Source: Bradyrhizobium sp. (GTDB lineage Bacteria; Pseudomonadota; Alphaproteobacteria; Rhizobiales; Xanthobacteraceae). Taken from it: a stretch of DNA of 64,000 nt. Both the position numbers and the translations under genes were made by a program. Shown piece by piece: positions 11,924-23,375 of the stretch. The DNA lies in NCBI RefSeq assembly GCF_016219575.1, contig NZ_JACRMG010000009.1, positions 1,224,258 through 1,288,257 on the forward strand. The letters run 5' to 3'. Below the pieces are notes generated by a model. That model was given only the letters and a program-made list of their open reading frames with translations. It ran no database searches and had not been told where the DNA came from. The first letter of the stretch is position 1; each line of letters opens with the position of its first letter.

Positions 11924-12010
11924 GTCATGGCCGGGCTCGTCCCGGCCATCCACGTCTTCCTTCACATTGCGGCCAAGACGTGGATGCCCGGGTCAAGCCC
12001 GGGCATGACG
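11924..12010. repeat. Intergenic palindromic repeat, family E
   Basis: A nested hairpin between ribD and ribE. The outer arms are GTCATGGCCGGG and CCCGGGCATGAC, and an inner pair is CCACGTCTT with AAGACGTGG. It contains no gene and is typical of Bradyrhizobium intergenic repeats. It could affect the stability of the ribD-ribE message. Confidence 0.8.
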
Positions 12011-12017
12011 AGTTGGG

Positions 12018-13169
12018 CTATGCGCGCTCGTAAATCGTAAGAGTGTCGTTCCCCAAAGCCTCGCTAGCACGGACTTTGAAGCCCGGCGACTGCGTGATAG
12101 CGGAAAGCGGCATTGCGTCCAGCGCAGCGACGCCGTCTGCTCCCACTGTGGCCGGGCCGCGCAACAGCCAGACTTCATCGGCAAGGCCCTCCGCGACAAA
12201 GGACGACGCCACGCGCGAGCCGCCCTCCACCATCAGCCGCGAGATGCCCTTCTCCGAAAGCGCGCGCAGAACGGCGCTCAAGTCGAGCCCCGGCTTCGCC
12301 AGATCGGTGGGCACGCGGATCACCTGCGCCCCCGCCGCACCGAGCTTCATCGCCGCGGCCGCTTCCGCCGTTTCCGATGTCACCACCCAGAGTGGCGTCG
12401 TGCGCGCCGAATGCACGAGACGGCTGTCGCCGGGGATGCGCAAGGCACGGTCCAGCACCACCCGCACCGGCGAGCGCGCTTCCATGCCCGGCAGCCGGCA
12501 GGTGAGCAGCGGATCGTCGGAAAGCACCGTGCCGATCCCGACCAGGATGGCATCGCTACGGGCGCGCAACAGATGCACCTGCGTCTTGGCGGCATCGCCG
12601 GTGACGGCGAGTGGTTTGCGGCCGGCGGCGCCGATCCTGTCGTCGGCGGATACCGCAAGCTTCAGGATCACATGCGGGCGCCTGTCGCGGATGCGGCGGA
12701 AATGCCCGGCATGGTCGTGCGCGGCTTCCGCAGCACATTGCCCGACATCGACGGCAACTCCCGCGGCGCGCAATTTCGCGTGCCCCTGCCCCGCCACTTC
12801 CGGATTGGGATCCTCGATCGCCGACACCACACGGGAAATGCCCGAGGCGATCACGGCATCCACGCAAGGCGGCGACTTGCCGAAATGCGAGCAGGGTTCG
12901 AGCGCCACATAGAGCGTCGCGCCGCGTGCCGCCCCGCCGGCGCGCCGCAGCGCCTCGGGCTCGGCATGCGGCCGGCCGCCCGGTTGCGTCCAGCCACGCC
13001 CGACAATGACGCCATCTTTCACGACGACGGCGCCCACGGCCGGATTGGGCCAGGTGCGCCCCTGCCCGCGCCGGCCGAGCGCCAGCGCCAGGCGCATGTA
13101 ACGCTGGTCCGCCGCCCTGGAATCCCGGATCTTCTGCGCGTACTGGTCTTCCAGGATACGGAAGATCAT
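12018..13169 (-). CDS. ribD: Bifunctional riboflavin deaminase/reductase RibD
   Basis: Deaminates the pyrimidine ring and then reduces the ribose side chain in riboflavin synthesis. The N-terminal deaminase has the zinc site His68-Ala-Glu70 and PC93SHFGKSPPC102. The C-terminal reductase begins near residue 165 ([17 protein letters not shown]) and contains [13 protein letters not shown]. At 383 residues it is full length. The ATG overlaps the nrdR stop by four bases; an internal Met25 ([11 protein letters not shown]) is a plausible alternative start because the family usually begins near there. Confidence 0.95.
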   Translation of the reverse strand: MIFRILEDQYAQKIRDSRAADQRYMRLALALGRRGQGRTWPNPAVGAVVVKDGVIVGRGWTQPGGRPHAEPEALRRAGGAARGATLYVALEPCSHFGKSPPCVDAVIASGISRVVSAIEDPNPEVAGQGHAKLRAAGVAVDVGQCAAEAAHDHAGHFRRIRDRRPHVILKLAVSADDRIGAAGRKPLAVTGDAAKTQVHLLRARSDAILVGIGTVLSDDPLLTCRLPGMEARSPVRVVLDRALRIPGDSRLVHSARTTPLWVVTSETAEAAAAMKLGAAGAQVIRVPTDLAKPGLDLSAVLRALSEKGISRLMVEGGSRVASSFVAEGLADEVWLLRGPATVGADGVAALDAMPLSAITQSPGFKVRASEALGNDTLTIYERA

Positions 13170-13648
13170 TTGCGTATCGTGGCGAGCCGGTTGTCCTCGT
13201 CGCCGGTGAGTTCGCCGAGCAGGTTCTCGAAATCCTTCGCCTCGCGGAAATTGCGGTAGACCGAGGCGAAGCGGACATAGGCGACGTCGTCGAGCTCGCG
13301 AAGATGCTCCATCACGATCTCGCCGATCGCCTCCGAGGAAACCTCCGACTCGCCGCCGCTTTCCAGCTCGCGCACGATGGTGGAGACCATCTTCTCCAGC
13401 CGCTCCGGCTCGACCGGGCGCTTGCGCAGCGAAATCTGCAGCGAGCGCACCAGCTTGTCGCGGTCGAACGGCACCCGCCTGCCGTTGCGCTTGATCACCG
13501 TGAGCTCGCGCAGCTGCACCCGCTCGAAGGTGGTGAAGCGGAAATTGCAGGCCATGCAGACGCGCCGCCGGCGGATCACGGCCGAATCTTCCGTCGGCCG
13601 GGAGTCCTTCACCTGCGTATCGAGACTGTTGCAGCTCGGGCAGCGCAT
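13166..13648 (-). CDS. nrdR: Transcriptional repressor NrdR
   Basis: An ATP/dATP-sensing repressor of ribonucleotide reductase genes. The 160-residue protein has the N-terminal zinc ribbon with Cys3, Cys6, Cys31 and Cys34 (MRCPSCN and VCMACNF), followed by the ATP-cone beginning [16 protein letters not shown]. It sits 10 bp after glyA and overlaps ribD by four bases, an arrangement known from many alphaproteobacteria. Confidence 0.97.
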   Translation of the reverse strand: MRCPSCNSLDTQVKDSRPTEDSAVIRRRRVCMACNFRFTTFERVQLRELTVIKRNGRRVPFDRDKLVRSLQISLRKRPVEPERLEKMVSTIVRELESGGESEVSSEAIGEIVMEHLRELDDVAYVRFASVYRNFREAKDFENLLGELTGDEDNRLATIRK

Positions 13649-13658
13649 CGAGAGAGCC

Positions 13659-14963
13659 TTACTGGTAGATCGGGAAGCGGTCGGTCAGGGCGCGCACGCG
13701 GTCCTTCATCGCAGCCTCCACCAGCGGCGCCTTGCCGTCAGGTGACTGCGCCAGCGCGTTGAGCACTTCCGCGATCATGCCGCCGACCTGCTGGAACTCG
13801 GCGATGCCGAACCCGCGCGTGGTCGCCGCCGGCGTGCCCAGGCGCAGGCCCGAGGTGACGAACGGCGTTTCCGGATCATAGGGAATGCCATTCTTGTTGC
13901 AGGTGATGGCGGCGCGCACCAGCGCCTTCTCCGACACGTTGCCCTTCAGCCCCTTGGGCCGCAGGTCCACAAGCATCAGGTGATTGTCGGTACCGCCGGA
14001 GACGATGTCGAGGCCATGGGAGCGCAGCGATTCTGCAAGTGCCTTCGCGTTCTCGACGACGTTCTTCGCGTAGATCTTGAAGTCTGGACGCAGCGCCTCG
14101 GCAAACGCCACCGCCTTGGCGGCAATGACATGCATCAGCGGCCCGCCCTGCAGGCCCGGGAAGATCGCCGAATTGAGCTTCTTCGTCAGCGACTCATCGT
14201 TCCACAGGATCAGGCCGCCGCGCGGGCCGCGCAGCGACTTGTGGGTCGTGGTGGTCGTGACATGCGCGTGCGGCACCGGGGAAGCATGCACGCCACCGGC
14301 AACGAGACCGGCGAAATGCGCCATGTCGACCATGAGATAGGCGCCGATCGAATCGGCGATCTCGCGGAAACGCCTGAAGTCCCACGGACGCGAATAGGCC
14401 GAGCCTCCGGCGATGATCAGCTTCGGACGAATCTCCTCCGCCTGCTTCGCCACCGCATCCATGTCGATGATCTGGTCCTCGCGCCGCACCGTGTAGTGCG
14501 AGGCCTTGAACCATTTGCCGGACATGTTGACGGGCGAGCCATGGGTGAGATGGCCGCCGGCGGCGAGGTCGAGACCCATGAAGGTGTCGCCGGGCTGCAG
14601 CAGCGCCAGGAACACCGCCTGGTTCATCTGGCTGCCGGAGTTGGGTTGAACGTTGGCAAAGCCGGCGCCGAACAGCTTCTTCGCCCGCTCGATCGCCAGC
14701 GTCTCGGCGACGTCGACCCACTCGCAACCGCCATAGTAACGCGCGCCCGGATAGCCTTCGGCGTATTTGTTGGTCATCACCGAGCCCTGCGCTTCCAGCA
14801 CGGCGCGGCTGACGATGTTTTCCGAGGCGATCAGCTCGATCTCATGACGTTGCCGGCCGAGCTCGCCCTTGATGGCGGCGGCGATCTCCGGATCGGCGTC
14901 GCGGAGGGTGGCGGTGAAGAAGGTGTCGGGTGCGGAGGCAATCCTGGCGCGGGAAGAGCTCAT
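13659..14963 (-). CDS. glyA: Serine hydroxymethyltransferase
   Basis: A PLP enzyme interconverting serine and glycine while charging tetrahydrofolate with one-carbon units. The 434-residue protein contains [21 protein letters not shown] and the PLP-lysine motif [16 protein letters not shown] with Lys242. The ATG at 14963 ([10 protein letters not shown]) is used; the frame runs 65 codons further with no similarity to the family. It heads the glyA-nrdR-ribD unit. Confidence 0.97.
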   Translation of the reverse strand: MSSSRARIASAPDTFFTATLRDADPEIAAAIKGELGRQRHEIELIASENIVSRAVLEAQGSVMTNKYAEGYPGARYYGGCEWVDVAETLAIERAKKLFGAGFANVQPNSGSQMNQAVFLALLQPGDTFMGLDLAAGGHLTHGSPVNMSGKWFKASHYTVRREDQIIDMDAVAKQAEEIRPKLIIAGGSAYSRPWDFRRFREIADSIGAYLMVDMAHFAGLVAGGVHASPVPHAHVTTTTTHKSLRGPRGGLILWNDESLTKKLNSAIFPGLQGGPLMHVIAAKAVAFAEALRPDFKIYAKNVVENAKALAESLRSHGLDIVSGGTDNHLMLVDLRPKGLKGNVSEKALVRAAITCNKNGIPYDPETPFVTSGLRLGTPAATTRGFGIAEFQQVGGMIAEVLNALAQSPDGKAPLVEAAMKDRVRALTDRFPIYQ

Positions 14964-15324
14964 CGGCGAAATATCTCCACCGCCGCAGCCAGTTAGACAC
15001 TGCGGGCGGTTCTGGTTTGGCGGTCGAAAGAAGCGTCTGCGCCATACCATATCGGGCCGGGATGGCCAAGCGATTGCGGTAAGCGCCTGATACTTGTGCA
15101 ACATATGGTGGGGATTGGAGGGTCGGGAACCGACCTGAAGGCCAATACCGCGCTGCACCTACCGTAGTCGCCCGGCCCCGGTCCCGGGCCCGGACGGGGT
15201 AAAATGCAGCGATTCGCTTCCCGGCTGCAGCCGGTCCCGCTGTCACCCGATCGTGAAGCGGCCATCCGTTCCGCTCGCAAGACTAAAGCTTAGGTGACAG
15301 AAAGAGCGCTAGAGGAGCTAGCCA
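14964..15324. other. Intergenic region between glyA and orf58
   Basis: About 360 bp separating divergent genes. It must hold the glyA promoter. I looked for a riboswitch-like fold or clear sigma-70 boxes and saw none that I could defend; the only structure is a GC-rich inverted segment near 15170-15200. Confidence 0.5.
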
Positions 15325-15501
15325 ATGTCAGAAGCGGCGGTATTCCGGCAGAAGGCCGAGATGTTCGAGCAACGCGCGCAAAGCGCGACCGATCCCATTT
15401 CCCGGCAGCATTACCGCGAAATGGCCGCCCATTATCGCAAGCTTTTGGTCGAGCACCTCGACGAGCGTTCATACGAGTTGACCGACTGGCAGCGGCCGTA
15501 G
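15325..15501 (+). CDS. Small conserved-looking protein, 58 residues
   Basis: A short soluble protein (MSEAAVFRQKAEMFEQRAQS at the start, ending LTDWQRP). It is charged and likely helical throughout; I do not know a named family. The ATG follows AGAGGAGCTAGCCA, a good ribosome binding site. The stop lies five bases from the stop of the convergent GST gene. Coding is supported by the strong start signal and by amino acid composition rather than by any recognised domain. Confidence 0.7.
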   Translation: MSEAAVFRQKAEMFEQRAQSATDPISRQHYREMAAHYRKLLVEHLDERSYELTDWQRP

Positions 15502-15505
15502 CCGC

Positions 15506-16132
15506 CTAACCCGCAAGCCGATACGCCCCGCCAATCTCCACCGAGCGCTTGAACGCCGGCCGTGCGTGCATCCGCGCCAGCCAGGCCGCAAAGTTCGGAT
15601 ACGCCGCCAGCATGCCGAACGACCCCGCGACTTCCGCAACGAAACTCATCTGGATATCGGCGCCGCTCAACGACGGGCCGACGAAGAATTCGCGGCTGCC
15701 CAGCGCCCCCTCGATATAGCCGAGATGGTTGGCGATCTCGCTCTCGATGCGCGGATGCAGCGGCGCGCCCGCCTCCTTCAGCCGCGACACGTAGAGGTTC
15801 AGCATCAGCGGCAGCATCGCCGAACCCTCGGAATAGTGCAGCCACTCGTTATAGGCCTCATACTCGGCACTTCCCGGCGCCGGCATCATCGCGCCCTTGC
15901 CGTAGCGGCGGATAACGTAATCGACAATGGCCCCTGACTCCGCGATACGAATGTCGCCATCGACGATGACGGGCGACTTGCCGAGCGGATGCACCGCCTT
16001 CAACTCCGGCGGCGCCAGCCGCGTCTGGGCATCGCGCTGATAGCGCTTCATCTCATAGGGCGTGCCGAGCTCTTCCAGCAGCCACAGGATTCGCTGCGAG
16101 CGGGAATCATTAAGATGATGGAGCGTGAGCAT
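15506..16132 (-). CDS. Glutathione S-transferase family protein
   Basis: A 208-residue cytosolic GST. The N-terminal thioredoxin-like domain (residues 1-80) carries LTLHHLNDSRSQRILWLLEE, the cis-proline region GKSPVIVDGD and the glutathione-contacting AESGAIVDY. The all-helical C-terminal domain includes LSGADIQMSF, the usual N-capping motif. The substrate cannot be predicted. It is convergent with the 58-residue gene and not in an obvious operon. Confidence 0.9.
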   Translation of the reverse strand: MLTLHHLNDSRSQRILWLLEELGTPYEMKRYQRDAQTRLAPPELKAVHPLGKSPVIVDGDIRIAESGAIVDYVIRRYGKGAMMPAPGSAEYEAYNEWLHYSEGSAMLPLMLNLYVSRLKEAGAPLHPRIESEIANHLGYIEGALGSREFFVGPSLSGADIQMSFVAEVAGSFGMLAAYPNFAAWLARMHARPAFKRSVEIGGAYRLAG

Positions 16133-16191
16133 GGCGTTTCTTCCCCGGTCATTGTTGTCATTACCGCAGACTTAGCAGCCATAAGCACAGC

Positions 16192-16291
16192 CGTCATCGC
16201 CCGCGAAAGCGGGCGATCCAGTATTCCAGAGCAGTCGTGATTGACAGAGCGGCCGCGGCGTACTGGATGCCCCGCCTTCGCGGGGCATGAC
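16192..16291. repeat. Intergenic palindromic repeat, family F
   Basis: A 100-bp element in the gap between the GST gene and the next minus-strand gene. It has a GTCATCGCCCGCGAAAGCGG arm at the left, a CCCGCCTTCGCGGGGCATGAC arm at the right, and a central CCAGTATTCCAG/TACTGG pair. There is no coding sequence in it. Confidence 0.8.
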
Positions 16292-16309
16292 AAGTCGCGG
16301 CGAATGCGG

Positions 16310-16558
16310 TTACAGCCCCGTATACCCCGCCTTCACGGGATCGTTGCTGCCGTCGAGCTGGCGCAGATAGGTCAAGCCGCACACGGCGAGCCGGTGCTCG
16401 TCCTTCTCACCGGCGTCGAACAGGGTCTTGACGTACTCCGTCACCTTCGCGCGCGCCTCGGCGCTGGCGGCAGCGGTCTGGTTCACCAGCAGGCCGTAGG
16501 TCTGCATGATGCGGTCGATGGCGGCGTCCATGGATGGCTCCGTTGCGAGATCGGGCAT
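16310..16558 (-). CDS. Conserved hypothetical protein, 82 residues
   Basis: A small helical protein (MPDLATEPSMDAAIDRIMQT onward) with no family I can name. The ATG at 16558 is preferred; a TTG at 16573 that overlaps the preceding gene's stop is possible. It follows the 75-residue gene by seven bases in the same direction, so the pair is probably co-transcribed. No signal peptide or membrane segment is visible. Confidence 0.7.
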   Translation of the reverse strand: MPDLATEPSMDAAIDRIMQTYGLLVNQTAAASAEARAKVTEYVKTLFDAGEKDEHRLAVCGLTYLRQLDGSNDPVKAGYTGL

Positions 16559-16565
16559 GGCAGCG

Positions 16566-16793
16566 TCAGGCAATCAGCGTCTCGGCCTCGAATTTCGCGA
16601 TCGCCTTGTTGGCCAGCCTGATCTTGTTGAACTCGCCGCGCTGGAACAGCTGCACGACGATGCCGAGCAGGCGTTCATTGGTAGCGATGGTGTCGGCGAT
16701 CGCGCCGGTCCGGCGCAGATAGTTGGACGCGATGGCGTAGGCTTCGCCCACCGCCTCGACATTCATCACCTGCAAACCGCGTTCGACCAGCAT
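16566..16793 (-). CDS. Conserved hypothetical protein, 75 residues
   Basis: A small, mostly helical protein starting MLVERGLQVMNVEAVGEAYA. The ATG at 16793 is preceded by GGAGGA, a strong ribosome binding site, and the longer upstream frame is rejected for that reason. It pairs with the 82-residue gene downstream. I recognise no domain. A role with the neighbouring MarR regulator is possible but not shown by the sequence. Confidence 0.72.
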   Translation of the reverse strand: MLVERGLQVMNVEAVGEAYAIASNYLRRTGAIADTIATNERLLGIVVQLFQRGEFNKIRLANKAIAKFEAETLIA

Positions 16794-16988
16794 GTTCGAG
16801 TCCTCCGCTTCGGACGGATAAAGCGGAGCGCACAAATTGGTTCCAAATCGGGACGCCGGGAATTTTCCACACAATAAACACAGGAGCGCACCGGGCCGGA
16901 AAAACCGGGTCCCGATGCGCTTTTTGGGAAGTATCGCCTGGTTTTGACGGCTGCCGGTCTTCTTTGCGGCCGGCTTGGCCGTCAATTC

Positions 16989-17504
16989 TCAGAGCCGATA
17001 GAGGATCTGGTCGGTCCAGAACCGCTCGAGGCGGTGCAGCGACTTGTTCAGCGTGGCGAACTCCTCGCTGGAGATGCCGCCGACCTGTTCCACGGTCTTG
17101 ACGTGCTTCTGGTAGAGCGTGTCGACGATCTTGCGGATTTCCTGGCCCTGCGCGGTCAGACGGATGCGGACCGAGCGGCGATCCACGCGCGAGCGCTGAT
17201 GATCGAGGAAGCCGAGCTCGACGAGCTTCTTCAAATTGTAGGAGACGTTGGAGCCGAGATAGTAGCCGCGCGTGCGCAGCTCACCGGCGGTCAGTTCCTT
17301 GTCGCCGATGTTGTAGAGCAGCAGAGCCTGCACCGAGTTGATGTCGGCGCGGCCGCGGCGGTCGAATTCGTCCTTGATGACGTCGAGCAGGCGGCGATGC
17401 AGCCGCTCCACCAGAGTCAGAGCTTCGAGATAGAGCGGCTGCACCCCAGACTGGCCTGCAGCGCGGTCAGCGGTCTCCACCGCCGTCGCAACGGCTTTCA
17501 TCAT
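16989..17504 (-). CDS. ldtR: MarR-family regulator, LdtR-like
   Basis: A 171-residue MarR winged-helix regulator. Most of the protein (VQPLYLEALTLVERLHRRLL, GELRTRGYYLGSNVSYNLKK and the dimerisation helix ending TDQILYRL) resembles the LdtR proteins of Rhizobiales, which in Liberibacter control an L,D-transpeptidase gene and osmotic tolerance. That identification is from memory of the family. The ATG at 17504 has GGGGAAG upstream; an in-frame GTG at 17537 is less likely. It is probably autoregulated from the long upstream gap. Confidence 0.85.
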   Translation of the reverse strand: MMKAVATAVETADRAAGQSGVQPLYLEALTLVERLHRRLLDVIKDEFDRRGRADINSVQALLLYNIGDKELTAGELRTRGYYLGSNVSYNLKKLVELGFLDHQRSRVDRRSVRIRLTAQGQEIRKIVDTLYQKHVKTVEQVGGISSEEFATLNKSLHRLERFWTDQILYRL

Positions 17505-17926
17505 GACACTTCCCCTGTTGTCGTTTTTTTTCGACACTTATTCGACGAAACTTTTGTCCCGTCTGATAGCTGCAACTTAGGGGGGCCGTTTGAAGATCAG
17601 CTTAAACAAGACAATAAAGAGATCATGAATTTAAGACAGTGAATCGCAGATTAAGCCTGTGCCAGAAGGGCTTTTCGCAATTTCTCGTTCACGCTGCGAC
17701 GCACCTGTTCACGCTTCGTCTGCCCTCTTGCGTGCGCGCCTGTCGCGTTCCAGAACAGCCTTGCGCAGTTTCGAAACGACTGCGTAACAGGTGTGAGGGA
17801 ACCCTTTAGGGTGACCGGAAAGTTACCGGCAAATTTCGCGAAAATCCGCTGCAATCGCGGTGAAGATTCCGTTCGCAGGCAGGTTGCGCATCCGCAACCG
17901 GGTTGCGCGCTCGCAACCGGGTTGCG
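17505..17926. other. Long intergenic region with palindromes
   Basis: A 420-bp gap between the MarR gene and the DUF6163 gene (both minus strand). The right end holds two copies of a near-palindrome (see 17893-17926). The AT-rich left end (17510-17640) is a likely MarR promoter. An open frame at 17651-17854 on the minus strand has no start signal and was not accepted. Confidence 0.5.
17893..17926. repeat. Tandem near-palindromes CGCAACCGGGTTGCG
   Basis: The 15-bp near-palindrome CGCAACCGGGTTGCG occurs at 17893-17907 and again at 17912-17926, a 19-bp period, directly after the DUF6163 stop codon. A half copy (GGTTGCG) lies just before. There is no T-run, so it is not a normal terminator; a tandem protein-binding site or a mobile short repeat are both possible. 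Confidence 0.7.
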
Positions 17927-18385
17927 CTACGGCGGGCGCTCGCGCGCGGCCATCCAGGCCAGCACGAGATAACCGGCCAGCATCAGCGCATCGATGACGA
18001 CCACCAGGAGGCTGCCGCCATAGATGCCGGGAAACATCAGTTCGATCACCGCCATCGAGACCACGGTGGTGAGCCACACCACCGCTCCCCAGGGCGTGGC
18101 GAGCCACAGGCCCACGGCAGCGACGAGTTCGATCACGGCGAAATAGATCGTCGCGGTCTGCCAGGCCATGGTCTGGTTTTCGAAGGCCTCCTCCTCGCCG
18201 CCGACGAAGCCCGTCACCTGCGCCCAGTGATAGAGGCCCTTCAGGATCGAGAGCACCGCCATGACGCGCAGGAACAGCACCAGCCGCCGCGTCCACGCAT
18301 TCTCGTCCGGCTCGATGCGCTCGGACGACAGCGCCGCCGCCGTCAGGGCGTCCCGCGATGGATCGCGCGTGGAGGTATCGGACAT
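17927..18385 (-). CDS. DUF6163 membrane protein
   Basis: A 152-residue protein with four predicted membrane helices after a soluble N-terminus of about 35 residues (first helix near LVLFLRVMAVLSILKGL). It matches my memory of the DUF6163 family, found beside hemB in Rhizobiales, with no known function. The ATG at 18385 (MSDTSTRDPS) is preferred over a start 28 codons upstream. It is divergent from hemB. Confidence 0.82.
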   Translation of the reverse strand: MSDTSTRDPSRDALTAAALSSERIEPDENAWTRRLVLFLRVMAVLSILKGLYHWAQVTGFVGGEEEAFENQTMAWQTATIYFAVIELVAAVGLWLATPWGAVVWLTTVVSMAVIELMFPGIYGGSLLVVVIDALMLAGYLVLAWMAARERPP

Positions 18386-18514
18386 CGGGTTGGGCGCTCG
18401 TGGTGCTCGTTTCGGGAGGAATCCCCTCCCCGCGGGGGCAGTCTTGGCCCGGCCGATCGTTAAAATCAATTGGCGTTGCGTTGGATCAAGCGGCCGTGAC
18501 GCCCCCGAGGCAAG

Positions 18515-20257
<1,743 letters not shown>

Positions 20258-20439
20258 CTGTCCCCTCTCCGTCCGTTATTTCCGGCGGATGTTCGCCGGG
20301 ATGAGTTCGACTCACAAGCGGCCGAGGCGGCCCGGCCGTGGTTTTGCCGGAATATTTCCGCCAGTTAATGTGCCCGGAGGCCCTTGCAGCCGGACAGCCG
20401 GTTCCCATGTCCTGCTCGAAATGCACGGAGGGATTGACG

Positions 20440-20988
20440 ATGACCTATGGCGGTTCGGGTGATACCGGCGGCGCCTGGCGCAACGACGGCGGGGTGCAGC
20501 CGCATGCCTTCGATCCCCTCACGCAGCCGGAGCTGTTCAGCGGCGTGCTGACCAAGCGGAGCCTGGCGTTCCTGATCGACCTGATCGTGATCGCGGTCCC
20601 CGTGGTGCTCGGCTATCTCTTCATTCTCCTGTTCGGAATCCTGACGCTCGGCCTAGGCTGGATGCTGTTCTGGCTGGCGTGGCCGGCGACGGTAGTCTGG
20701 GCGATCGTCTACTACGGCGCCACCATCGGCGGGCCGCGTTCGGCCACGATCGGCATGCGGGTGATGGATATCGAGCTGCGCACCTGGTACGGCGCGCCCG
20801 GATATTTCGTGCTTGGTGCAACGCACGCCGTGCTGTTCTGGGTGTCGATCTCGTTCCTGACGCCCTTCGTGGTCCTGGTCGGCCTGTTCAACGGCCGCCG
20901 CCGCCTGCTGCATGACATCGTGCTCGGAACCGTGGTTATCAACAGCTTCGGGCGCACCCAGCCGGCGCATCCGGCACGGACATACTGA
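20440..20988 (+). CDS. RDD family membrane protein
   Basis: A 182-residue protein with an N-terminal hydrophilic segment of about 40 residues and then the RDD domain: LTKRSLAFLIDLIVIAVPVV, a second hydrophobic pair, and IGMRVMDIELRTWYG followed by helices and GRRRLLHDIVLGTVVI. RDD proteins have been proposed to transport ions or small solutes; the ligand here is unknown. The ATG at 20440 is preceded by GGAGGG. It reads towards bpt 80 bp downstream, so they may share a transcript. Confidence 0.9.
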   Translation: MTYGGSGDTGGAWRNDGGVQPHAFDPLTQPELFSGVLTKRSLAFLIDLIVIAVPVVLGYLFILLFGILTLGLGWMLFWLAWPATVVWAIVYYGATIGGPRSATIGMRVMDIELRTWYGAPGYFVLGATHAVLFWVSISFLTPFVVLVGLFNGRRRLLHDIVLGTVVINSFGRTQPAHPARTY

Positions 20989-21068
20989 CCCCGTAGCCTA
21001 TCCGATTGACGGTTGGCCTGCGCGGCGCGATGCTGGTCACGGCTGCTTCGGAGGCCTGACGACGTAAC

Positions 21069-21845
21069 GTGACCCAGCATTCGCGTGACACCCCGCAATT
21101 CTACCTGACGGCGCCCTCGCCCTGTCCCTATTTGCCGGGCCGGCACGAGCGCAAGGTGTTCACGCATCTGGTCGGCGACAAGGCGGCCGACCTCAACGAC
21201 CTCCTGACCCATGGCGGCTTCCGCCGCAGCCAGTCGATCGCCTACCGGCCGGCCTGCGACCAGTGCCGCGCCTGCGTCTCGGTGCGAGTGGTCGCCAACG
21301 AATTCCGTCCCTCGCGCGGCTTCCGCAAGGTGATGGCGCGCAATGCCGACATCATTGGCGAGCAGCGCAGCGCGGTACCGACCTCGGAGCAGTATTCCGT
21401 CTTCCGCGCCTATCTCGACAAGCGGCACCGCCACGGCGGCATGGCCGATATGACCGTGCTCGATTACGCGATGATGGTGGAGGACAGCCATGTCGAGACC
21501 CGCATCATCGAATACCGCCGGCGCGGTCCGGACAGCGGCATCACCGGCCGCGGCGACGAGCTGGTGGCGGTTGCGCTGACCGACGTGCTCAGCGACGGAC
21601 TGTCGATGGTCTATTCCTTCTTCGAGCCGTCGGAGCGCGACCGCTCGCTCGGCACCTTCATGATCCTCGACCACATCGCCCGCGCCCGCCGGCTCGGGCT
21701 GCCATACGTCTATCTCGGCTACTGGATCGATGGCTCCAAGAAGATGGACTACAAGGGCCGCTTCCTGCCGCAACAGCGGCTCGCGCCGAGCGGCTGGCTG
21801 CGCGTCGAGGCGACCGGCGAGGTCTTGTCCGAGCCGCAGGACTAG
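21069..21845 (+). CDS. bpt: Aspartate/glutamate leucyltransferase (N-degron pathway)
   Basis: Adds a destabilising residue from aminoacyl-tRNA to proteins with N-terminal acidic residues, targeting them to ClpS/ClpAP. The 258-residue protein contains the ATE N-terminal region [17 protein letters not shown] and the cysteine motif [14 protein letters not shown], then the acetyltransferase-like core with [18 protein letters not shown]. Bacterial enzymes of this clade (Bpt) transfer leucine. The start is GTG at 21069, which gives the usual family N-terminus. Its stop is one base from the convergent mntH stop. Confidence 0.93.
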   Translation: MTQHSRDTPQFYLTAPSPCPYLPGRHERKVFTHLVGDKAADLNDLLTHGGFRRSQSIAYRPACDQCRACVSVRVVANEFRPSRGFRKVMARNADIIGEQRSAVPTSEQYSVFRAYLDKRHRHGGMADMTVLDYAMMVEDSHVETRIIEYRRRGPDSGITGRGDELVAVALTDVLSDGLSMVYSFFEPSERDRSLGTFMILDHIARARRLGLPYVYLGYWIDGSKKMDYKGRFLPQQRLAPSGWLRVEATGEVLSEPQD

Positions 21846-21846
21846 G

Positions 21847-23238
21847 TCAGCCGCCGAAGAACGTATCGAACAGCAGCTTCAGATTCAAGATTACGATCAC
21901 GCCCGCGACGAACCAGGCGAGTGCGGCAACTGCGGTTGGAATGACGAACTGGCCCATCTTGCGCCGGTCGGAGACGAAGCGCACCAGCGGGATCACCGCG
22001 AACGGCAGCTGCATCGACAGGATGACCTGGCTGAACACCAGCAGCCGCGCCGTGCCGCTCTCGCCATAGAAAGCGGTGACGACGACGACCGGCACGATGG
22101 CGACGCCGCGGGTGAGCAGCCGGCGGGCCCAGCTCGGCAGGCTCAGATTGAGGAAACCCTCCATCACGATCTGGCCGGCGAGCGTCGCCGTCACCGTCGA
22201 GTTGAGGCCGGAGGCGAGCAGCGCCACGGCGAACAGAGTCGAGGCGATGCCGAGGCCGAGCAGCGGTGACAGCAGTTCGAAGGCCTGGCTGATCTCGGCG
22301 ACATCGCTGTGGCCGCTCTTGTGGAAGGTGGCAGCCGCAACCACCAGGATCGCGGCATTGATGAACAGCGCCAGCATCAGCGCGATCGTCGAGTCCGTCG
22401 TCGCCCATTTGATGGCGTCGCGACGGCCCTCGTCGGTACGCTCATAGGCGCGGGTCTGCACGATCGAGGAGTGCAGATAGAGATTATGCGGCATCACGGT
22501 CGCGCCGATGATGCCGATGGCGATGTAGAGCATCTCCGAATTGGTGAAGATCTCGCTCGAGGGCACGAAGCCCCTGAGCATCGCCGCGACCGGTGGTGCT
22601 GCGGCCGCGATCTGGACCGCAAAGCAGACGGCGATGACGATCAGCAGCGCGATCACGAACGCTTCGAGGAAGCGGAAGCCGCGGTTCATCAGCAGCAGCA
22701 GCAGGAAGGCGTCCAGTGCTGCGATCAACGCGCCGCCGATCAGGGGAATGCCGAACAGCAGCTTCAGCGCGATCGCGGTGCCAATCACCTCGGCGAGGTC
22801 GCAGGCGATGATGGCGGCTTCGCAGGCCAGCCACAGCAGGAAATTGACCGGACGCGAATAGCTGGCGCGGCAGGCCTGTGCGAGATCGCGGTCGGTGACG
22901 ATGCCGAGCCGCGCGGCGAGTGCCTGCAGCAGGATCGCCATCAGGTTCGACAGCAGGATGACCGACAGCAGCGTGTAGCCGAACTTGGAGCCGCCCGCGA
23001 GGTCGGTTGCCCAGTTGCCGGGGTCCATGTAGCCGACGGAGACGAGATAGCCCGGTCCGGCAAAGGCCAGCAGGCGGCGCCACCACAGCCCGCCGATAGC
23101 AGGCACGGCGACCGTTGCGTTCACCTCGGCCAAGCTCTTCAGCTTGTTGGTATCGTTGCGCCAACCTCCGGGGCTGTGGAGGGCATCGGGCAGGGTTTCT
23201 GAGCTCAAACTGGGGGCCTTTGCGTCCATTTCCGGCAT
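21847..23238 (-). CDS. mntH: NRAMP manganese transporter MntH
   Basis: A 463-residue proton-coupled divalent metal importer of the inner membrane, the main manganese uptake system in Bradyrhizobium. The metal-coordinating DPGN in helix 1 ([11 protein letters not shown]) and MPHN in helix 6 ([12 protein letters not shown]) are intact, and 11 hydrophobic segments can be counted. The ATG at 23238 gives a soluble N-terminus of about 45 residues. A dyad of TTGCAA repeats lies about 20 bp upstream, in the position expected for a Mur/Fur manganese operator. Confidence 0.95.
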   Translation of the reverse strand: MPEMDAKAPSLSSETLPDALHSPGGWRNDTNKLKSLAEVNATVAVPAIGGLWWRRLLAFAGPGYLVSVGYMDPGNWATDLAGGSKFGYTLLSVILLSNLMAILLQALAARLGIVTDRDLAQACRASYSRPVNFLLWLACEAAIIACDLAEVIGTAIALKLLFGIPLIGGALIAALDAFLLLLLMNRGFRFLEAFVIALLIVIAVCFAVQIAAAAPPVAAMLRGFVPSSEIFTNSEMLYIAIGIIGATVMPHNLYLHSSIVQTRAYERTDEGRRDAIKWATTDSTIALMLALFINAAILVVAAATFHKSGHSDVAEISQAFELLSPLLGLGIASTLFAVALLASGLNSTVTATLAGQIVMEGFLNLSLPSWARRLLTRGVAIVPVVVVTAFYGESGTARLLVFSQVILSMQLPFAVIPLVRFVSDRRKMGQFVIPTAVAALAWFVAGVIVILNLKLLFDTFFGG

Positions 23239-23257
23239 GATGGCCCATTCTTCTCTT

Positions 23258-23283
23258 TATTGCAACTCATTTGCAACTGCATC
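23258..23283 (-). promoter_or_regulatory. Candidate Mur/Fur operator for mntH
   Basis: TTGCAA occurs twice with an 11-bp period (23260-23265 and 23271-23276), forming both a direct repeat and a dyad, followed by a further TGCA. The known control of Bradyrhizobium mntH is by the Fur-family protein acting as a manganese-responsive repressor. The location between the mntH and MFS start codons fits an operator; the repressor is inferred. Confidence 0.55.
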
Positions 23284-23375
23284 TAGACGCTCCCAGGATC
23301 GAGTTGTCGGGAAGCGGGTGGTTCGGGCGTCGTCGCCGCGAAATATGCCCCAAGCCAAGAACCCGGATTTGCGCC

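Noticed and set aside
17651..17854. A 67-codon minus-strand frame between the MarR and DUF6163 genes
   Set aside because: No ribosome binding site, no domain and no composition support, although the C-terminal part is basic; left as unresolved intergenic sequence.
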